The translations under genes and the position numbers were made by a program. A stretch of DNA of 64,000 bases, taken from contig OZ245813.1 of assembly GCA_965228445.1 (NCBI GenBank), positions 744,001-808,000 on the forward strand. The letters run 5' to 3'. How positions within the stretch are numbered: position 1 is the stretch's first letter; every line of letters starts with the position of its first letter. A model generated the notes under the pieces. It was not told the origin of the DNA. It ran no database searches and saw only the letters and a program-made list of their open reading frames with translations. This DNA is from Thalassobaculum sp965228445 (GTDB lineage Bacteria; Pseudomonadota; Alphaproteobacteria; Thalassobaculales; Thalassobaculaceae). Below are positions 34,078 to 43,532 of this stretch, piece by piece.

Positions 34078-35382
34078 ATGCTGAAGGACGAAGATCGCAT
34101 CTTCACCAACCTCTACGGTTGGTTCGACCCGAGCCTCGCCGGTGCGCGCAAGCGCGGCGACTGGTCCAACACCAAGGAGATCCTCGCCATGTCCCCGGAG
34201 GACGTGGTCGAGGTGATCAAGGCGTCCGGCCTGCGCGGCCGCGGCGGGGCGGGCTTCCCGACCGGCCTGAAGTGGTCCTTCATGCCGAAGGAAGTGAAGG
34301 ACAAGCCGCATTACCTGGTGGTCAATGCCGACGAGTCGGAGCCCGGTACCTGCAAGGACCGGGAGATCATGCGCCACGATCCGCACAAGCTGATCGAGGG
34401 CTGCGTGGTCGGCGGCTACGCCATGCGCGCCCGGGCTGCCTACATCTATATCCGCGGCGAGTTCTACAACGAGGCCGTGGCCCTGCAGCGCGCCATCGAC
34501 GAGGCGTATGACGCGGGGCTGATCGGCAAGAACGCCTGCGGCTCGGGCTACGATTTCGACGTGGTCCTGCACCGCGGCGCCGGCGCCTATATCTGCGGCG
34601 AGGAGACCGCGCTGCTGGAGTCGCTGGAAGGCAAGAAGGGCCAGCCGCGCCTGAAGCCGCCGTTCCCGGCGGGTGTGGGCCTGTACGGCTGCCCGACCAC
34701 GGTGAACAACGTCGAGTCTATCGCCGTCACGCCGACGATCATGCGCCGGGGTGCGGAGTGGTTCGCCGGCATCGGCCGCCCTAAGAATGCGGGCCCTAAG
34801 ATCTTCTCGATCTCCGGCCACGTGAACAATCCGTGCAATGTCGAGGAAGAGCTCGGCATTCCGCTGCGCGAGCTGATCGAGAAGCATGCCGGCGGCGTGA
34901 TCGGCGGCTGGGACAACCTGCTGGCGGTGATCCCGGGCGGCTCCTCGGTGCCGCTGATGCCGAAATCGACCTGCGACGAGATCCTCATGGACTTCGATTC
35001 GCTGCGCGAGGTCCGCTCGGGCCTCGGCACCGCGGCGGTCATCGTCATGAACAAGCAGACCGACGTGGTGAAGGCGATCGCCCGGTTGAGCGCCTTCTAC
35101 AAGCACGAGAGCTGCGGCCAGTGCACCCCGTGCCGCGAGGGCACCGGCTGGATGTACCGGGTGATGCAGCGCATGGTGCGCGGCGAGGCGGATGTCGACG
35201 AGATCGACACGCTGGAGGAGGTGACCCGCCAGGTGGAGGGTCACACGATCTGCGCATTGGGTGACGCGGCCGCATGGCCGATCCAGGGCCTGATCCGGCA
35301 TTTCCGGCCGGAGATGGAGCGTCGGATCGCGGCGCATAAGGCGGGGCAGCCGGTGACGGCGACCGCCCAGGCCGCCGAGTAA
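34078..35382 (+). CDS. nuoF: NADH-quinone oxidoreductase subunit F
   Basis: The 434-residue NADH- and FMN-binding subunit. It has the Gly-rich NADH/FMN loop GLRGRGGAGFPTGLKW, the ICGEETALLESLEG segment and the 4Fe-4S cluster N3 motif SCGQCTPCREG (C346, C349, C352) with the fourth Cys in HTICALGD. The start follows the nuoE stop by 1 base. Confidence 0.97.
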   Translation: MLKDEDRIFTNLYGWFDPSLAGARKRGDWSNTKEILAMSPEDVVEVIKASGLRGRGGAGFPTGLKWSFMPKEVKDKPHYLVVNADESEPGTCKDREIMRHDPHKLIEGCVVGGYAMRARAAYIYIRGEFYNEAVALQRAIDEAYDAGLIGKNACGSGYDFDVVLHRGAGAYICGEETALLESLEGKKGQPRLKPPFPAGVGLYGCPTTVNNVESIAVTPTIMRRGAEWFAGIGRPKNAGPKIFSISGHVNNPCNVEEELGIPLRELIEKHAGGVIGGWDNLLAVIPGGSSVPLMPKSTCDEILMDFDSLREVRSGLGTAAVIVMNKQTDVVKAIARLSAFYKHESCGQCTPCREGTGWMYRVMQRMVRGEADVDEIDTLEEVTRQVEGHTICALGDAAAWPIQGLIRHFRPEMERRIAAHKAGQPVTATAQAAE

Positions 35383-35410
35383 CGGCCAGGAACGGTCGGG
35401 AGAGAGCACG

Positions 35411-37510
35411 ATGCCGAAGCTGACAGTCGACGGAATTGAGGTCGAGGTCCCCCAGGGAGCCACCGTTCTGCAGGCCTGCGAGGCGGCGGGCGCCGAGGTG
35501 CCGCGCTTCTGTTTCCACGACCGCCTGTCGGTCGCGGGCAACTGCCGCATGTGCCTGGTGGAGATGGAGAAGGCGCCGAAGCCGATCGCGTCCTGCGCCT
35601 TCCCGGCCGGCGATGGCATGGTGATCCACACCACGTCCGACGTCGCCCGCAAGGCCCAGAAGGGCACGATGGAGTTCCTGCTGATCAACCACCCGCTGGA
35701 TTGCCCGATCTGCGACCAGGGCGGCGAGTGCGACCTGCAGGACCAGGCCATGGGCTATGGCTATCACTCGACGCGCTACGACGAGAACAAGCGCGCGGTG
35801 ACCGACAAGTACATGGGCCCGCTGGTCAAGACGATCATGACCCGTTGCATCCACTGCACGCGGTGTGTGCGCTTCTCGACCGAGATCGCCGGCGTGACCG
35901 ACATGGGCATGCTGAACCGCGGCGAGGACGCCGAGATCACTACCTATCTGGAGAAGGCGCTCGACAGCGAGCTGTCGGCCAACGTGATCGACCTGTGCCC
36001 GGTCGGCGCCCTGACCTCCAAGCCCTATGCCTTCGTCGCCCGCCCGTGGGAGCTGAAGAAGACCGAGACCATCGACGTGATGGACGCGGTCGGCTCCAAC
36101 ATCCGGGTGGACGCCCGCGGCGCCGAGGTGCTGCGCGTGCTGCCGCGGCTGCACGAGGACGTCAACGAGGAGTGGATCTCCGACAAGACCCGCTATGCCT
36201 GCGACGGCCTGAAGCGCCAGCGGCTGGACCGGCCGTACGTCCGCAAGGACGGCAAGCTGCAGCCGGCGAGCTGGCCCGAGGCCTTCGCCGCCGTGGCCGG
36301 CGCCATGAAGGGCCTGAAGGGCGACCAGATGGCCGCCATCGCCGGCGACACGGTCGATGCCGAGGCGATGTACGCGCTGAAGCGCCTGATGGGCGATCTG
36401 GGCAGCGCCAATATCGACTGCCGCCAGGACGGGGCGAAGATCGGCGGCGGTGCCCGCGCCGGTCACCTGTTCAACACCACCATCGCCGGGATCGAGGAGG
36501 CGGACGCCATCCTGCTGGTTGGCACCAACCCGCGCTGGGAAGCGGCGCTGGTCAACGCCCGCATTCGCAAGCGCTGGATGGCCGGCCCGGTCGCCATCGG
36601 CCTGATCGGCGCGCCGGTCGACCTGACCTACGACTACGAGCATCTGGGCGCGGGTCCGAAGACCCTGGCCGAGGTCGCCGACGGCACCCACACCTTCGCC
36701 AAGGTGCTGGCCGACGCCAAGAAGCCGATGGTCATCGTCGGCATGGGTGCGCTGGCCCGCGCGGACGGTGCCGCGGTGCTGGCCGCCGCCCGCAAGATCG
36801 CCGACGACACCGGCATGATCGTCGCCGCCGCGAGCGACGACGACGGCAACGAGATCCCGGGCTGGAACGGCTTCAACGTCCTGCACACCGCCGCCTCGCG
36901 CGTCGCGGGCCTGGACATGGGCTTCCTGCCGGGCGAGGGCGGCCGCGACGTGGCCGGCATCGTCGAGGGGGCGACGTCGGGGGCGGTCAAGCTGGTCTAT
37001 CTGCTGGGGGCGGACGAGGTCGACGGCGATTTCGGCGACGCCTTCGTGGTCTATCAGGGCCATCACGGCGACAAGGGTGCCCATGGCGCCGACGTGATCC
37101 TGCCCGGGGCGGCCTATACCGAGAAGGACGGGCTCTACGTCAATACCGAGGGCCGGATCCAGATGGGCGTGGCGGCGACCTTCCCGCCGGGCGAGGCCCG
37201 CGAGGACTGGAAGATCCTGCGCGCGCTGTCCGAGGCGGTCGGCAAGACGCTTCCCTTCACCACGCTGGAGGATGTGCGCTCGGCGCTGCGCGGCGACCAT
37301 CCGACCTTCGCCGCCATCGACACGATCGAGCCGGCCGAGTGGGGCGCCTTCGGTGCCGCCGGCGCGACGGACGACACGCCGTTTGCGTATCCGGTCGATA
37401 ACTTCTACATGACCGACCCGATCAGCCGCGCGTCGAAGACGATGGCCGAGTGCACGGAAGCCTTCGTGCTGCCGAAGCGTGCCGGCGCGGCGACCGGAAC
37501 GGACGGATGA
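35411..37510 (+). CDS. nuoG: NADH-quinone oxidoreductase subunit G
   Basis: A 699-residue subunit that carries most of the electron wire. The N-terminus is a 2Fe-2S ferredoxin domain (VPRFCFHDRL, CRMCLVEMEK, SCAFPAG), then the His/Cys-ligated cluster (HPLDCPICDQGGECDLQ), a 4Fe-4S pair (CIHCTRCVRF ... DLCPVGALTSK), and a long molybdopterin-oxidoreductase-like domain without a molybdenum site. GGGAGAGAGC precedes the ATG. Confidence 0.97.
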   Translation: MPKLTVDGIEVEVPQGATVLQACEAAGAEVPRFCFHDRLSVAGNCRMCLVEMEKAPKPIASCAFPAGDGMVIHTTSDVARKAQKGTMEFLLINHPLDCPICDQGGECDLQDQAMGYGYHSTRYDENKRAVTDKYMGPLVKTIMTRCIHCTRCVRFSTEIAGVTDMGMLNRGEDAEITTYLEKALDSELSANVIDLCPVGALTSKPYAFVARPWELKKTETIDVMDAVGSNIRVDARGAEVLRVLPRLHEDVNEEWISDKTRYACDGLKRQRLDRPYVRKDGKLQPASWPEAFAAVAGAMKGLKGDQMAAIAGDTVDAEAMYALKRLMGDLGSANIDCRQDGAKIGGGARAGHLFNTTIAGIEEADAILLVGTNPRWEAALVNARIRKRWMAGPVAIGLIGAPVDLTYDYEHLGAGPKTLAEVADGTHTFAKVLADAKKPMVIVGMGALARADGAAVLAAARKIADDTGMIVAAASDDDGNEIPGWNGFNVLHTAASRVAGLDMGFLPGEGGRDVAGIVEGATSGAVKLVYLLGADEVDGDFGDAFVVYQGHHGDKGAHGADVILPGAAYTEKDGLYVNTEGRIQMGVAATFPPGEAREDWKILRALSEAVGKTLPFTTLEDVRSALRGDHPTFAAIDTIEPAEWGAFGAAGATDDTPFAYPVDNFYMTDPISRASKTMAECTEAFVLPKRAGAATGTDG

Positions 37511-37532
37511 GCGGCGGGGCAGGGCGCGGGTA

Positions 37533-38537
37533 ATGGAGTTCATCGATACATACGTGATCCCGGGCGCGATCATCGTCGCCCAGATCCTGGCCTTGGTCGT
37601 GCCGCTGCTGGTGGCGGTGGCCTATCTGACCTTCTTCGAGCGCAAGGTCATCGGTGCGATTCAGCTCCGCAAGGGGCCGAACGTGGTCGGGCCGTTCGGC
37701 CTGTTCCAGCCGTTCGCCGACGCGCTGAAGCTGCTGTCGAAGGAGACCATCCTGCCGGCCGGCGCCAACAAGGTGATCTTCCTGCTGGCGCCGATGCTGA
37801 CCTTCATCCTCAGCCTGATCGCCTGGGCGGTGATCCCGTTCGACGAGGGCATGGTGCTGGCCGACATCAATGTCGGCGTGCTGTACCTGTTCGCGATCAG
37901 CTCGCTCGGCGTCTACGGCGTCATCATGTCGGGCTGGGCGTCGAACTCGAAATACGCCTTCCTCGGCGCCCTGCGCTCGGCGGCGCAGATGGTCTCCTAC
38001 GAGGTTTCCATCGGCTTCGTGATCATCACCGTGCTGCTCTGCGTCGGCTCGCTGAACCTGACCGCCATCGTCGAGGCGCAGCGCACCGTATGGTTCGCCA
38101 TCCCGCTGCTGCCGATGTTCGTGGTGTTCTTCATCTCGGCCCTGGCCGAGACCAACCGCGCGCCGTTCGATCTGCCGGAAGGCGAGTCCGAGCTGGTCGC
38201 CGGATACTTCGTCGAATACTCGTCGATGAGCTTCGCGCTCTTCTTCCTCGGCGAATACGCCAACATGATCCTGATGAGCGGCATTACCGTCGTGCTGTTC
38301 CTCGGCGGCTGGCTGGCACCGTTCGACATCGCCCCGTTCAACTGGGTCCCGGGTCCGATCTGGTTCATCCTGAAGATCTCCCTGGTCCTGTTCGTCTTCT
38401 TGTGGGTCCGCGCCACGTTCCCGCGCTATCGCTACGATCAGCTCATGCGTCTCGGCTGGAAGGTCTTCCTGCCCCTGTCGCTGCTGTGGGTGGTGATCAC
38501 CGCCGGCGTGCTGGTGACCTTCGACTGGGTTCCGTGA
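37533..38537 (+). CDS. nuoH: NADH-quinone oxidoreductase subunit H
   Basis: A 334-residue membrane subunit with about eight hydrophobic segments, forming the quinone-channel entrance. Family signatures are FFERKVIGAIQLRKGPNVVG, the acidic loop ETNRAPFDLPEGESELVAG and RATFPRYRYDQLM. ATG 37533 is used because the longer frame to 37479 overlaps nuoG and is charged and atypical; GGGCGCGGG lies just upstream. Confidence 0.97.
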   Translation: MEFIDTYVIPGAIIVAQILALVVPLLVAVAYLTFFERKVIGAIQLRKGPNVVGPFGLFQPFADALKLLSKETILPAGANKVIFLLAPMLTFILSLIAWAVIPFDEGMVLADINVGVLYLFAISSLGVYGVIMSGWASNSKYAFLGALRSAAQMVSYEVSIGFVIITVLLCVGSLNLTAIVEAQRTVWFAIPLLPMFVVFFISALAETNRAPFDLPEGESELVAGYFVEYSSMSFALFFLGEYANMILMSGITVVLFLGGWLAPFDIAPFNWVPGPIWFILKISLVLFVFLWVRATFPRYRYDQLMRLGWKVFLPLSLLWVVITAGVLVTFDWVP

Positions 38538-38557
38538 GGAAAGGAAGAGGCTGAGCC

Positions 38558-39046
38558 ATGGCTTCCGTCCAATACCGCGCCAAGAGCATGCTGCTGGCCG
38601 AGCTGGTCAGCGGAATGGCGCTGACGCTGAAGTACTTCTTCCGTCCCAAGGTGACGCTGAACTACCCCTATGAGAAGGGGCCGCTCAGCCCGCGCTTCCG
38701 GGGCGAGCACGCGCTGCGCCGCTATCCGAACGGCGAGGAGCGCTGCATCGCGTGCAAGCTGTGCGAGGCGATCTGCCCGGCCCAGGCCATCACCATCGAG
38801 GCCGAGCCGCGGGCCGACGGGTCGCGCCGCACCACGCGCTACGACATCGACATGACGAAGTGCATCTACTGCGGCTTCTGCCAGGAAGCCTGCCCGGTGG
38901 ACGCCATCGTCGAAGGACCGAATTTCGAGTTCGCGACGGAGACCCGCGAGGAGCTGTTCTACAACAAGGACAAGCTGCTCGCGAACGGCGACCGCTGGGA
39001 AGTCGAGATCAGCCGGAACCTGACGGCCGACGCGCCGTACCGCTGA
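38558..39046 (+). CDS. nuoI: NADH-quinone oxidoreductase subunit I
   Basis: A 162-residue ferredoxin-type subunit holding clusters N6a and N6b. Two CxxCxxCxxxCP motifs are visible: CIACKLCEAICP and CIYCGFCQEACP. An N-terminal amphipathic helix (SMLLAELVSGMALTLKYFF) anchors it at the membrane. AGGAAAGGAAGAGG is upstream. It is followed by a 96-bp gap containing a small stem-loop before nuoJ. Confidence 0.97.
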   Translation: MASVQYRAKSMLLAELVSGMALTLKYFFRPKVTLNYPYEKGPLSPRFRGEHALRRYPNGEERCIACKLCEAICPAQAITIEAEPRADGSRRTTRYDIDMTKCIYCGFCQEACPVDAIVEGPNFEFATETREELFYNKDKLLANGDRWEVEISRNLTADAPYR

Positions 39047-39090
39047 GCGCGGGCCGGTTGGTTTAGGTAACGGATTAAGAATGCGGGATA

Positions 39091-39110
39091 ACCGATTGTT
39101 TTTGATCGGT
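39091..39110 (+). other. Small stem-loop in the nuoI-nuoJ spacer
   Basis: ACCGAT, loop TGTTTTTG, ATCGGT in the longest spacer of the operon (39047-39142), which is AT-richer than its surroundings. It may be an RNA processing or stability element dividing the peripheral and membrane subunit genes. Confidence 0.35.
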
Positions 39111-39142
39111 GACGGGTCGAAAGACCGGGGAAAGGGATCGGC

Positions 39143-39751
39143 ATGGCTCTACAGGCCTTAGTCTTCTACCTGTTCGCCTTCGTGGCGGTTGCATCGGGCG
39201 TGATGGTCGTCACATCGCGCAATCCGGTGCATTCGGTGCTGTTCCTCATCCTGGCCTTCTTCAACGCCGCCGGCCTCTTCGTCCTGATGGGCGCCGAGTT
39301 CCTGGCGATGATCCTGGTCGTCGTCTATGTCGGCGCCGTCGCGGTGCTGTTCCTGTTCGTGGTCATGATGCTCGACATCAACTTCGTCGAGCTGCGCCAG
39401 GGCTTCGCGCGCTATCTGCCGATCGGCGGGCTGATCGGCCTGGTGCTGCTGGCCGAGTTGATCCTGGTGGTGGGCGTGTGGAGCTTCGCGCCGGAGGTCA
39501 CGGTGACCGCCGCGTCGCCCATTCCGACCGAAGTGACCAATACCGAGGCGCTCGGGCAGGTGATCTACACCCACTACGTCCTGGCCTTCCAGACCGCCGG
39601 CCTCGTGCTGCTGGTCGCCATGATCGGGGCCATCGTGCTGACCCTGCGCCAGCGTCCGGGCGTCAAGCGCCAGTCGATCGACAAGCAGAACCTGCGCCGT
39701 CCCGAGGATGTCGTGGAAGTCGTCAAGGTGACCCGCGGGGGAGGGGTCTGA
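39143..39751 (+). CDS. nuoJ: NADH-quinone oxidoreductase subunit J
   Basis: A 202-residue ND6-type membrane subunit with five hydrophobic segments. The family pattern NPVHSVLFLILAFFNAAGLF and EFLAMILVVVYVGAVAVLFLF, which includes the pi-bulge helix, is intact. The cytoplasmic tail is longer than in E. coli's shortest homologues (KRQSIDKQNLRRPEDVVEVV). ATG follows AAAGGGATCGGC. Confidence 0.96.
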   Translation: MALQALVFYLFAFVAVASGVMVVTSRNPVHSVLFLILAFFNAAGLFVLMGAEFLAMILVVVYVGAVAVLFLFVVMMLDINFVELRQGFARYLPIGGLIGLVLLAELILVVGVWSFAPEVTVTAASPIPTEVTNTEALGQVIYTHYVLAFQTAGLVLLVAMIGAIVLTLRQRPGVKRQSIDKQNLRRPEDVVEVVKVTRGGGV

Positions 39752-39752
39752 C

Positions 39753-40061
39753 ATGGAAATCGCTCTGGGCCATTACCTGACGGTCGCCGCGATCCTGTTC
39801 ACCCTCGGGATCTTCGGCATCTTCCTGAACCGGAAGAACGTGATCATCATCCTGATGTCGGTCGAGCTCATGCTGCTGGCCGTCAACATCAACTTCGTGG
39901 CGTTCTCCACCCAGCTCGGCGATCTGGCCGGCCAGGTCTTCGCGGTGTTCGTGCTGACGGTCGCCGCGGCCGAGGCGGCCATCGGCCTCGCCATCCTGGT
40001 GGTGTTCTTCCGCAACCGCGGGTCCATCGCCGTCGACGACATCAATCTGATGAAGGGCTGA
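39753..40061 (+). CDS. nuoK: NADH-quinone oxidoreductase subunit K
   Basis: A 102-residue ND4L-type subunit with three membrane helices and the two buried glutamates of the proton path in SVELMLLAVN and AAAEAAIGLAI. It starts 1 base after the nuoJ stop with GGGGGAGGGG immediately upstream. Confidence 0.97.
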   Translation: MEIALGHYLTVAAILFTLGIFGIFLNRKNVIIILMSVELMLLAVNINFVAFSTQLGDLAGQVFAVFVLTVAAAEAAIGLAILVVFFRNRGSIAVDDINLMKG

Positions 40062-40065
40062 GCCG

Positions 40066-41997
40066 ATGTACGCCGCCATCGTCTTTCTTCCGCTCATCGG
40101 CGCGCTGATCGCCGGGTTCGGAAACAAGAAACTGGGGGATCGGGGCGCGCAGATCGTGACCTGCGCCACCATGCTGACCTCGGCCGTGCTGGGCATCGTC
40201 GCCTTCTGGGAAGTCGCCCTGCAGGGCAACGCCCAGACCGTGGAGCTCTTCACCTGGATCGACAGCGGCAGCTTCGAGGCGAGCTGGGCGCTGCGCTGGG
40301 ACACGCTGACCGCCGTGATGGTGATCGTGGTCACCGTCGTGTCGTCCTGCGTGCACGTCTATTCCGTCGGCTACATGAGCCACGATCCCTCGATCCCGCG
40401 GTTCATGGCCTATCTGTCGTTCTTCACCTTCGCCATGCTGATGCTGGTGACCTCCGACAACCTGATCCAGATGTTCTTCGGCTGGGAGGGCGTGGGTGTC
40501 GCCTCCTACCTGCTGATCGGGTTCTGGTACGACCGGCCGTCGGCCAATGCGGCCGCGATCAAGGCCTTCGTGGTCAACCGGGTCGGCGATTTCGGCTTCG
40601 CGCTCGGCATCTTCGGCTGCTTCCTGCTGTTCGACGCGGTGAATTTCGACGCGATCTTCGCCGCCGCGCCGGAGATGGCCGGGACCACCTTCGACTTCCT
40701 GTGGTTCACCGATGTCGACGCGCTGACGGTGATCGCCATCCTGCTGTTCATCGGCGCCATGGGTAAGTCGGCCCAGCTCGGCCTGCACACCTGGCTGCCG
40801 GACGCCATGGAGGGCCCGACTCCGGTCTCCGCGCTGATCCACGCCGCCACCATGGTGACCGCCGGCGTGTTCCTGGTCGCGCGCATGTCGCCGCTATTCG
40901 AATACGCCCCGACCGCCCTGGTCGTCGTCACCGTGGTCGGAGCCGCCACCGCGTTCTTCGCGGCGACGGTCGGCACCACCCAGAACGACATCAAGCGGGT
41001 GATCGCCTATTCGACCTGTTCGCAGCTCGGCTACATGTTCTTCGCGCTCGGCGTGTCGGCCTATCCGGCGGCGATCTTCCACCTGATGACCCACGCCTTC
41101 TTCAAGGCGCTGCTGTTCCTGTCGGCCGGCTCGGTGATCCACGCCCTGCACGACGAGCAGGACATGCGGAACATGGGCGGCATCTGGCGCAAGATCCCGT
41201 GGACCTATGCCATGTTCTGGATCGGCAGCCTGGCGCTGGCCGGCATCCCGTTCTTCGCCGGCTACTACTCCAAGGACATGATCCTGGAGTCCGCCTTCGC
41301 CGCCCATACGGGTGCGGGCACCTTCGCCTTCTGGGCCGGCATCGTCGCCGCGCTGCTGACCGCGTTCTATTCCTGGCGTCTGCTGTTCATGACCTTCCAC
41401 GGCAAGCCGCGGATGGACCAGCACACCTTCGACCATGCCCATGAGTCGCCGCCGGTGATGCTGGTTCCTCTGATCGTCCTGGCGATCGGCGCGATCTTCA
41501 GCGGCTTCATCGGCTACGAGTATTTCGTCGGCCACGAGATGGACGCCTTCTGGGGCGCCTCCATCAAGATCCTAGAAGAGAACAACGTGATCGAGGCGGC
41601 GCACCATTCGCCGACCTGGGTCAAGCTGGCGCCGCTGGTGGTCGGCATCATCGGGATCGGCGCGGCCTATGTGGCCTATATCCTGAACCCGGGCATCCCG
41701 GCGAAGGTCGCCGGCGCGATCCGCCCGGTCTACCTGTTCCTGCTGAACAAGTGGTACTTCGACGAGCTGTACGACTGGCTGTTCGTGAAGCGCTCCTGGC
41801 AGGCCGGGCTGGCGTTCTGGAAGACCGGCGACGGCACCATCATCAATGGTTTCGGTCCGGACGGCGTGAGCGCCATGACCCGCTGGTGCGCGGGGCAGGT
41901 GGCCCGGCTGCAGACCGGTTACCTCTATCACTACGCATTCGCCATGCTGATCGGTGTCGTGGCGCTGGTCTCCTGGTACCTGGCCTTCGGGGGTTGA
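40066..41997 (+). CDS. nuoL: NADH-quinone oxidoreductase subunit L
   Basis: A 643-residue antiporter-like subunit, the distal proton pump with the long lateral helix at its C-terminus. Key charged positions appear in FFGWEGVGVASYLLIGFWY (Glu), MGKSAQLGLHTWLPDAMEGP (Lys) and IKRVIAYSTCSQLGYM. Length and C-terminal transmembrane end are normal for the family. Confidence 0.97.
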   Translation: MYAAIVFLPLIGALIAGFGNKKLGDRGAQIVTCATMLTSAVLGIVAFWEVALQGNAQTVELFTWIDSGSFEASWALRWDTLTAVMVIVVTVVSSCVHVYSVGYMSHDPSIPRFMAYLSFFTFAMLMLVTSDNLIQMFFGWEGVGVASYLLIGFWYDRPSANAAAIKAFVVNRVGDFGFALGIFGCFLLFDAVNFDAIFAAAPEMAGTTFDFLWFTDVDALTVIAILLFIGAMGKSAQLGLHTWLPDAMEGPTPVSALIHAATMVTAGVFLVARMSPLFEYAPTALVVVTVVGAATAFFAATVGTTQNDIKRVIAYSTCSQLGYMFFALGVSAYPAAIFHLMTHAFFKALLFLSAGSVIHALHDEQDMRNMGGIWRKIPWTYAMFWIGSLALAGIPFFAGYYSKDMILESAFAAHTGAGTFAFWAGIVAALLTAFYSWRLLFMTFHGKPRMDQHTFDHAHESPPVMLVPLIVLAIGAIFSGFIGYEYFVGHEMDAFWGASIKILEENNVIEAAHHSPTWVKLAPLVVGIIGIGAAYVAYILNPGIPAKVAGAIRPVYLFLLNKWYFDELYDWLFVKRSWQAGLAFWKTGDGTIINGFGPDGVSAMTRWCAGQVARLQTGYLYHYAFAMLIGVVALVSWYLAFGG

Positions 41998-42001
41998 GCT
42001 G

Positions 42002-43513
42002 ATGCTCGAGCAATGGCTTCTGACGATCGTGACGTTCGGCCCCCTGCTTGGGGTGGCGTTCATTCTGACGGTCCGCGGCACCCCGGAGCAGGTCGCGAGT
42101 TCCTCGCGCTGGCTGGCCTTGGTGGCCTCCGGCTCGGTGTTCCTGATCTCGCTGCTGATCCTGACCTATTTCGACCCGGCCTCCGCTGAGTTCCAGCTGG
42201 TCCAGAAGGTCGAGTGGATCCCGGGCTCGTCGATCGCCTATCACATGGGCGTGGACGGGATCTCGGTGTGGTTCGTGCTGCTGTCGACCCTGCTGACGCC
42301 GATCTGCATCCTGGCGAGCTGGGAAGCGGTGCAGAAGCGGGTGCGCGAGTACATGATCGCCTTCCTGGTCCTGGAGACCATGATGGTGGGCATGTTCTGC
42401 GCCCTGGACATCTTCCTGTTCTACATCTTCTTCGAAGCCGTCCTGATCCCGATGTTCCTGATCATCGGCGTGTGGGGCGGGGCGCGCCGGGTCTATGCCG
42501 CGTTCAAGTTCTTTCTGTACACCCTGGCCGGCTCGGTGCTGATGTTGCTGGCCATTCTGGCGATGTACTGGCAGGCCGGCACGACCGACATCCCGACGCT
42601 GATGGCCACCCGTTTCCTGCCGGAGCTGCAGACCTGGCTGTGGCTGGCATTCTTCGCCTCCTTCGCGGTGAAGGTGCCGATGTGGCCGGTGCATACCTGG
42701 CTGCCGGACGCCCACGTGGAGGCGCCGACCGCCGGCTCCGTCATCCTGGCCGGCGTGCTGCTGAAGATGGGCGGCTACGGCTTCCTGCGGTTCTCGATCC
42801 CGATGTTCCCGGAGGCCTCCGCGGATTTCGCGCCGCTGGTCTACACGCTGAGCGTCGTGGCGGTGATCTACACCTCGCTGGTGGCGCTGGTGCAGCAGGA
42901 CATGAAGAAGCTGATCGCCTATTCGTCGGTCGCCCATATGGGCTTCGTGACGGTCGGCATGTTCACCATGACCACCCAGGGGGTGGAGGGCTCGATCTTC
43001 CAGATGCTGTCCCACGGCATCGTGTCGGGCGCGCTCTTCCTCTGCGTCGGCGTGGTCTATGACCGCATGCACACCCGCGAGATCGACGCCTATGGCGGGC
43101 TGGCGGAGAACATGCCGCGCTACGCCCTGATCTTCATGCTGTTCATGATGGCCTCGGTCGGCCTGCCCGGCACCTCCGGCTTCGTCGGCGAGCTGTTGAT
43201 CCTGGCCGGCGCGTTCCAGGCCAATACCTGGCTGGCGGCCTTCACCGCCACCGGCCTGATCCTGGGGGCGGCCTACATGCTCTATCTCTACCGCCGGGTC
43301 ATTTTCGGCAAGCTGGAGAAGGAGCAGCTCAAGGCGCTGCTGGATCTCAGCCCGCGGGAGATCGCGGTGTTCGCGCCGCTGGTCATCCTGGTGCTGTGGA
43401 TGGGCATCTATCCTTCGACCTTCACCGACCTGATGTCGGCTTCGGTGGAGAACCTGATCACGAATTACAAGGTGGCGCTCGGCGAAGCCGGCACCGCCCT
43501 GGCGGCCCGCTAA
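42002..43513 (+). CDS. nuoM: NADH-quinone oxidoreductase subunit M
   Basis: A 503-residue antiporter-like subunit with about 14 membrane segments. Conserved blocks are YIFFEAVLIPMFLIIGVWGG (pump Glu), FAVKVPMWPVHTWLPDAHVE (pump Lys) and KKLIAYSSVAHMGFV. ATG 42002 is used rather than an upstream in-frame start inside nuoL; GGGGTTGAGCTG precedes it. Confidence 0.97.
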   Translation: MLEQWLLTIVTFGPLLGVAFILTVRGTPEQVASSSRWLALVASGSVFLISLLILTYFDPASAEFQLVQKVEWIPGSSIAYHMGVDGISVWFVLLSTLLTPICILASWEAVQKRVREYMIAFLVLETMMVGMFCALDIFLFYIFFEAVLIPMFLIIGVWGGARRVYAAFKFFLYTLAGSVLMLLAILAMYWQAGTTDIPTLMATRFLPELQTWLWLAFFASFAVKVPMWPVHTWLPDAHVEAPTAGSVILAGVLLKMGGYGFLRFSIPMFPEASADFAPLVYTLSVVAVIYTSLVALVQQDMKKLIAYSSVAHMGFVTVGMFTMTTQGVEGSIFQMLSHGIVSGALFLCVGVVYDRMHTREIDAYGGLAENMPRYALIFMLFMMASVGLPGTSGFVGELLILAGAFQANTWLAAFTATGLILGAAYMLYLYRRVIFGKLEKEQLKALLDLSPREIAVFAPLVILVLWMGIYPSTFTDLMSASVENLITNYKVALGEAGTALAAR

Positions 43514-43532
43514 AGCGGCCGGGAGCACGGAT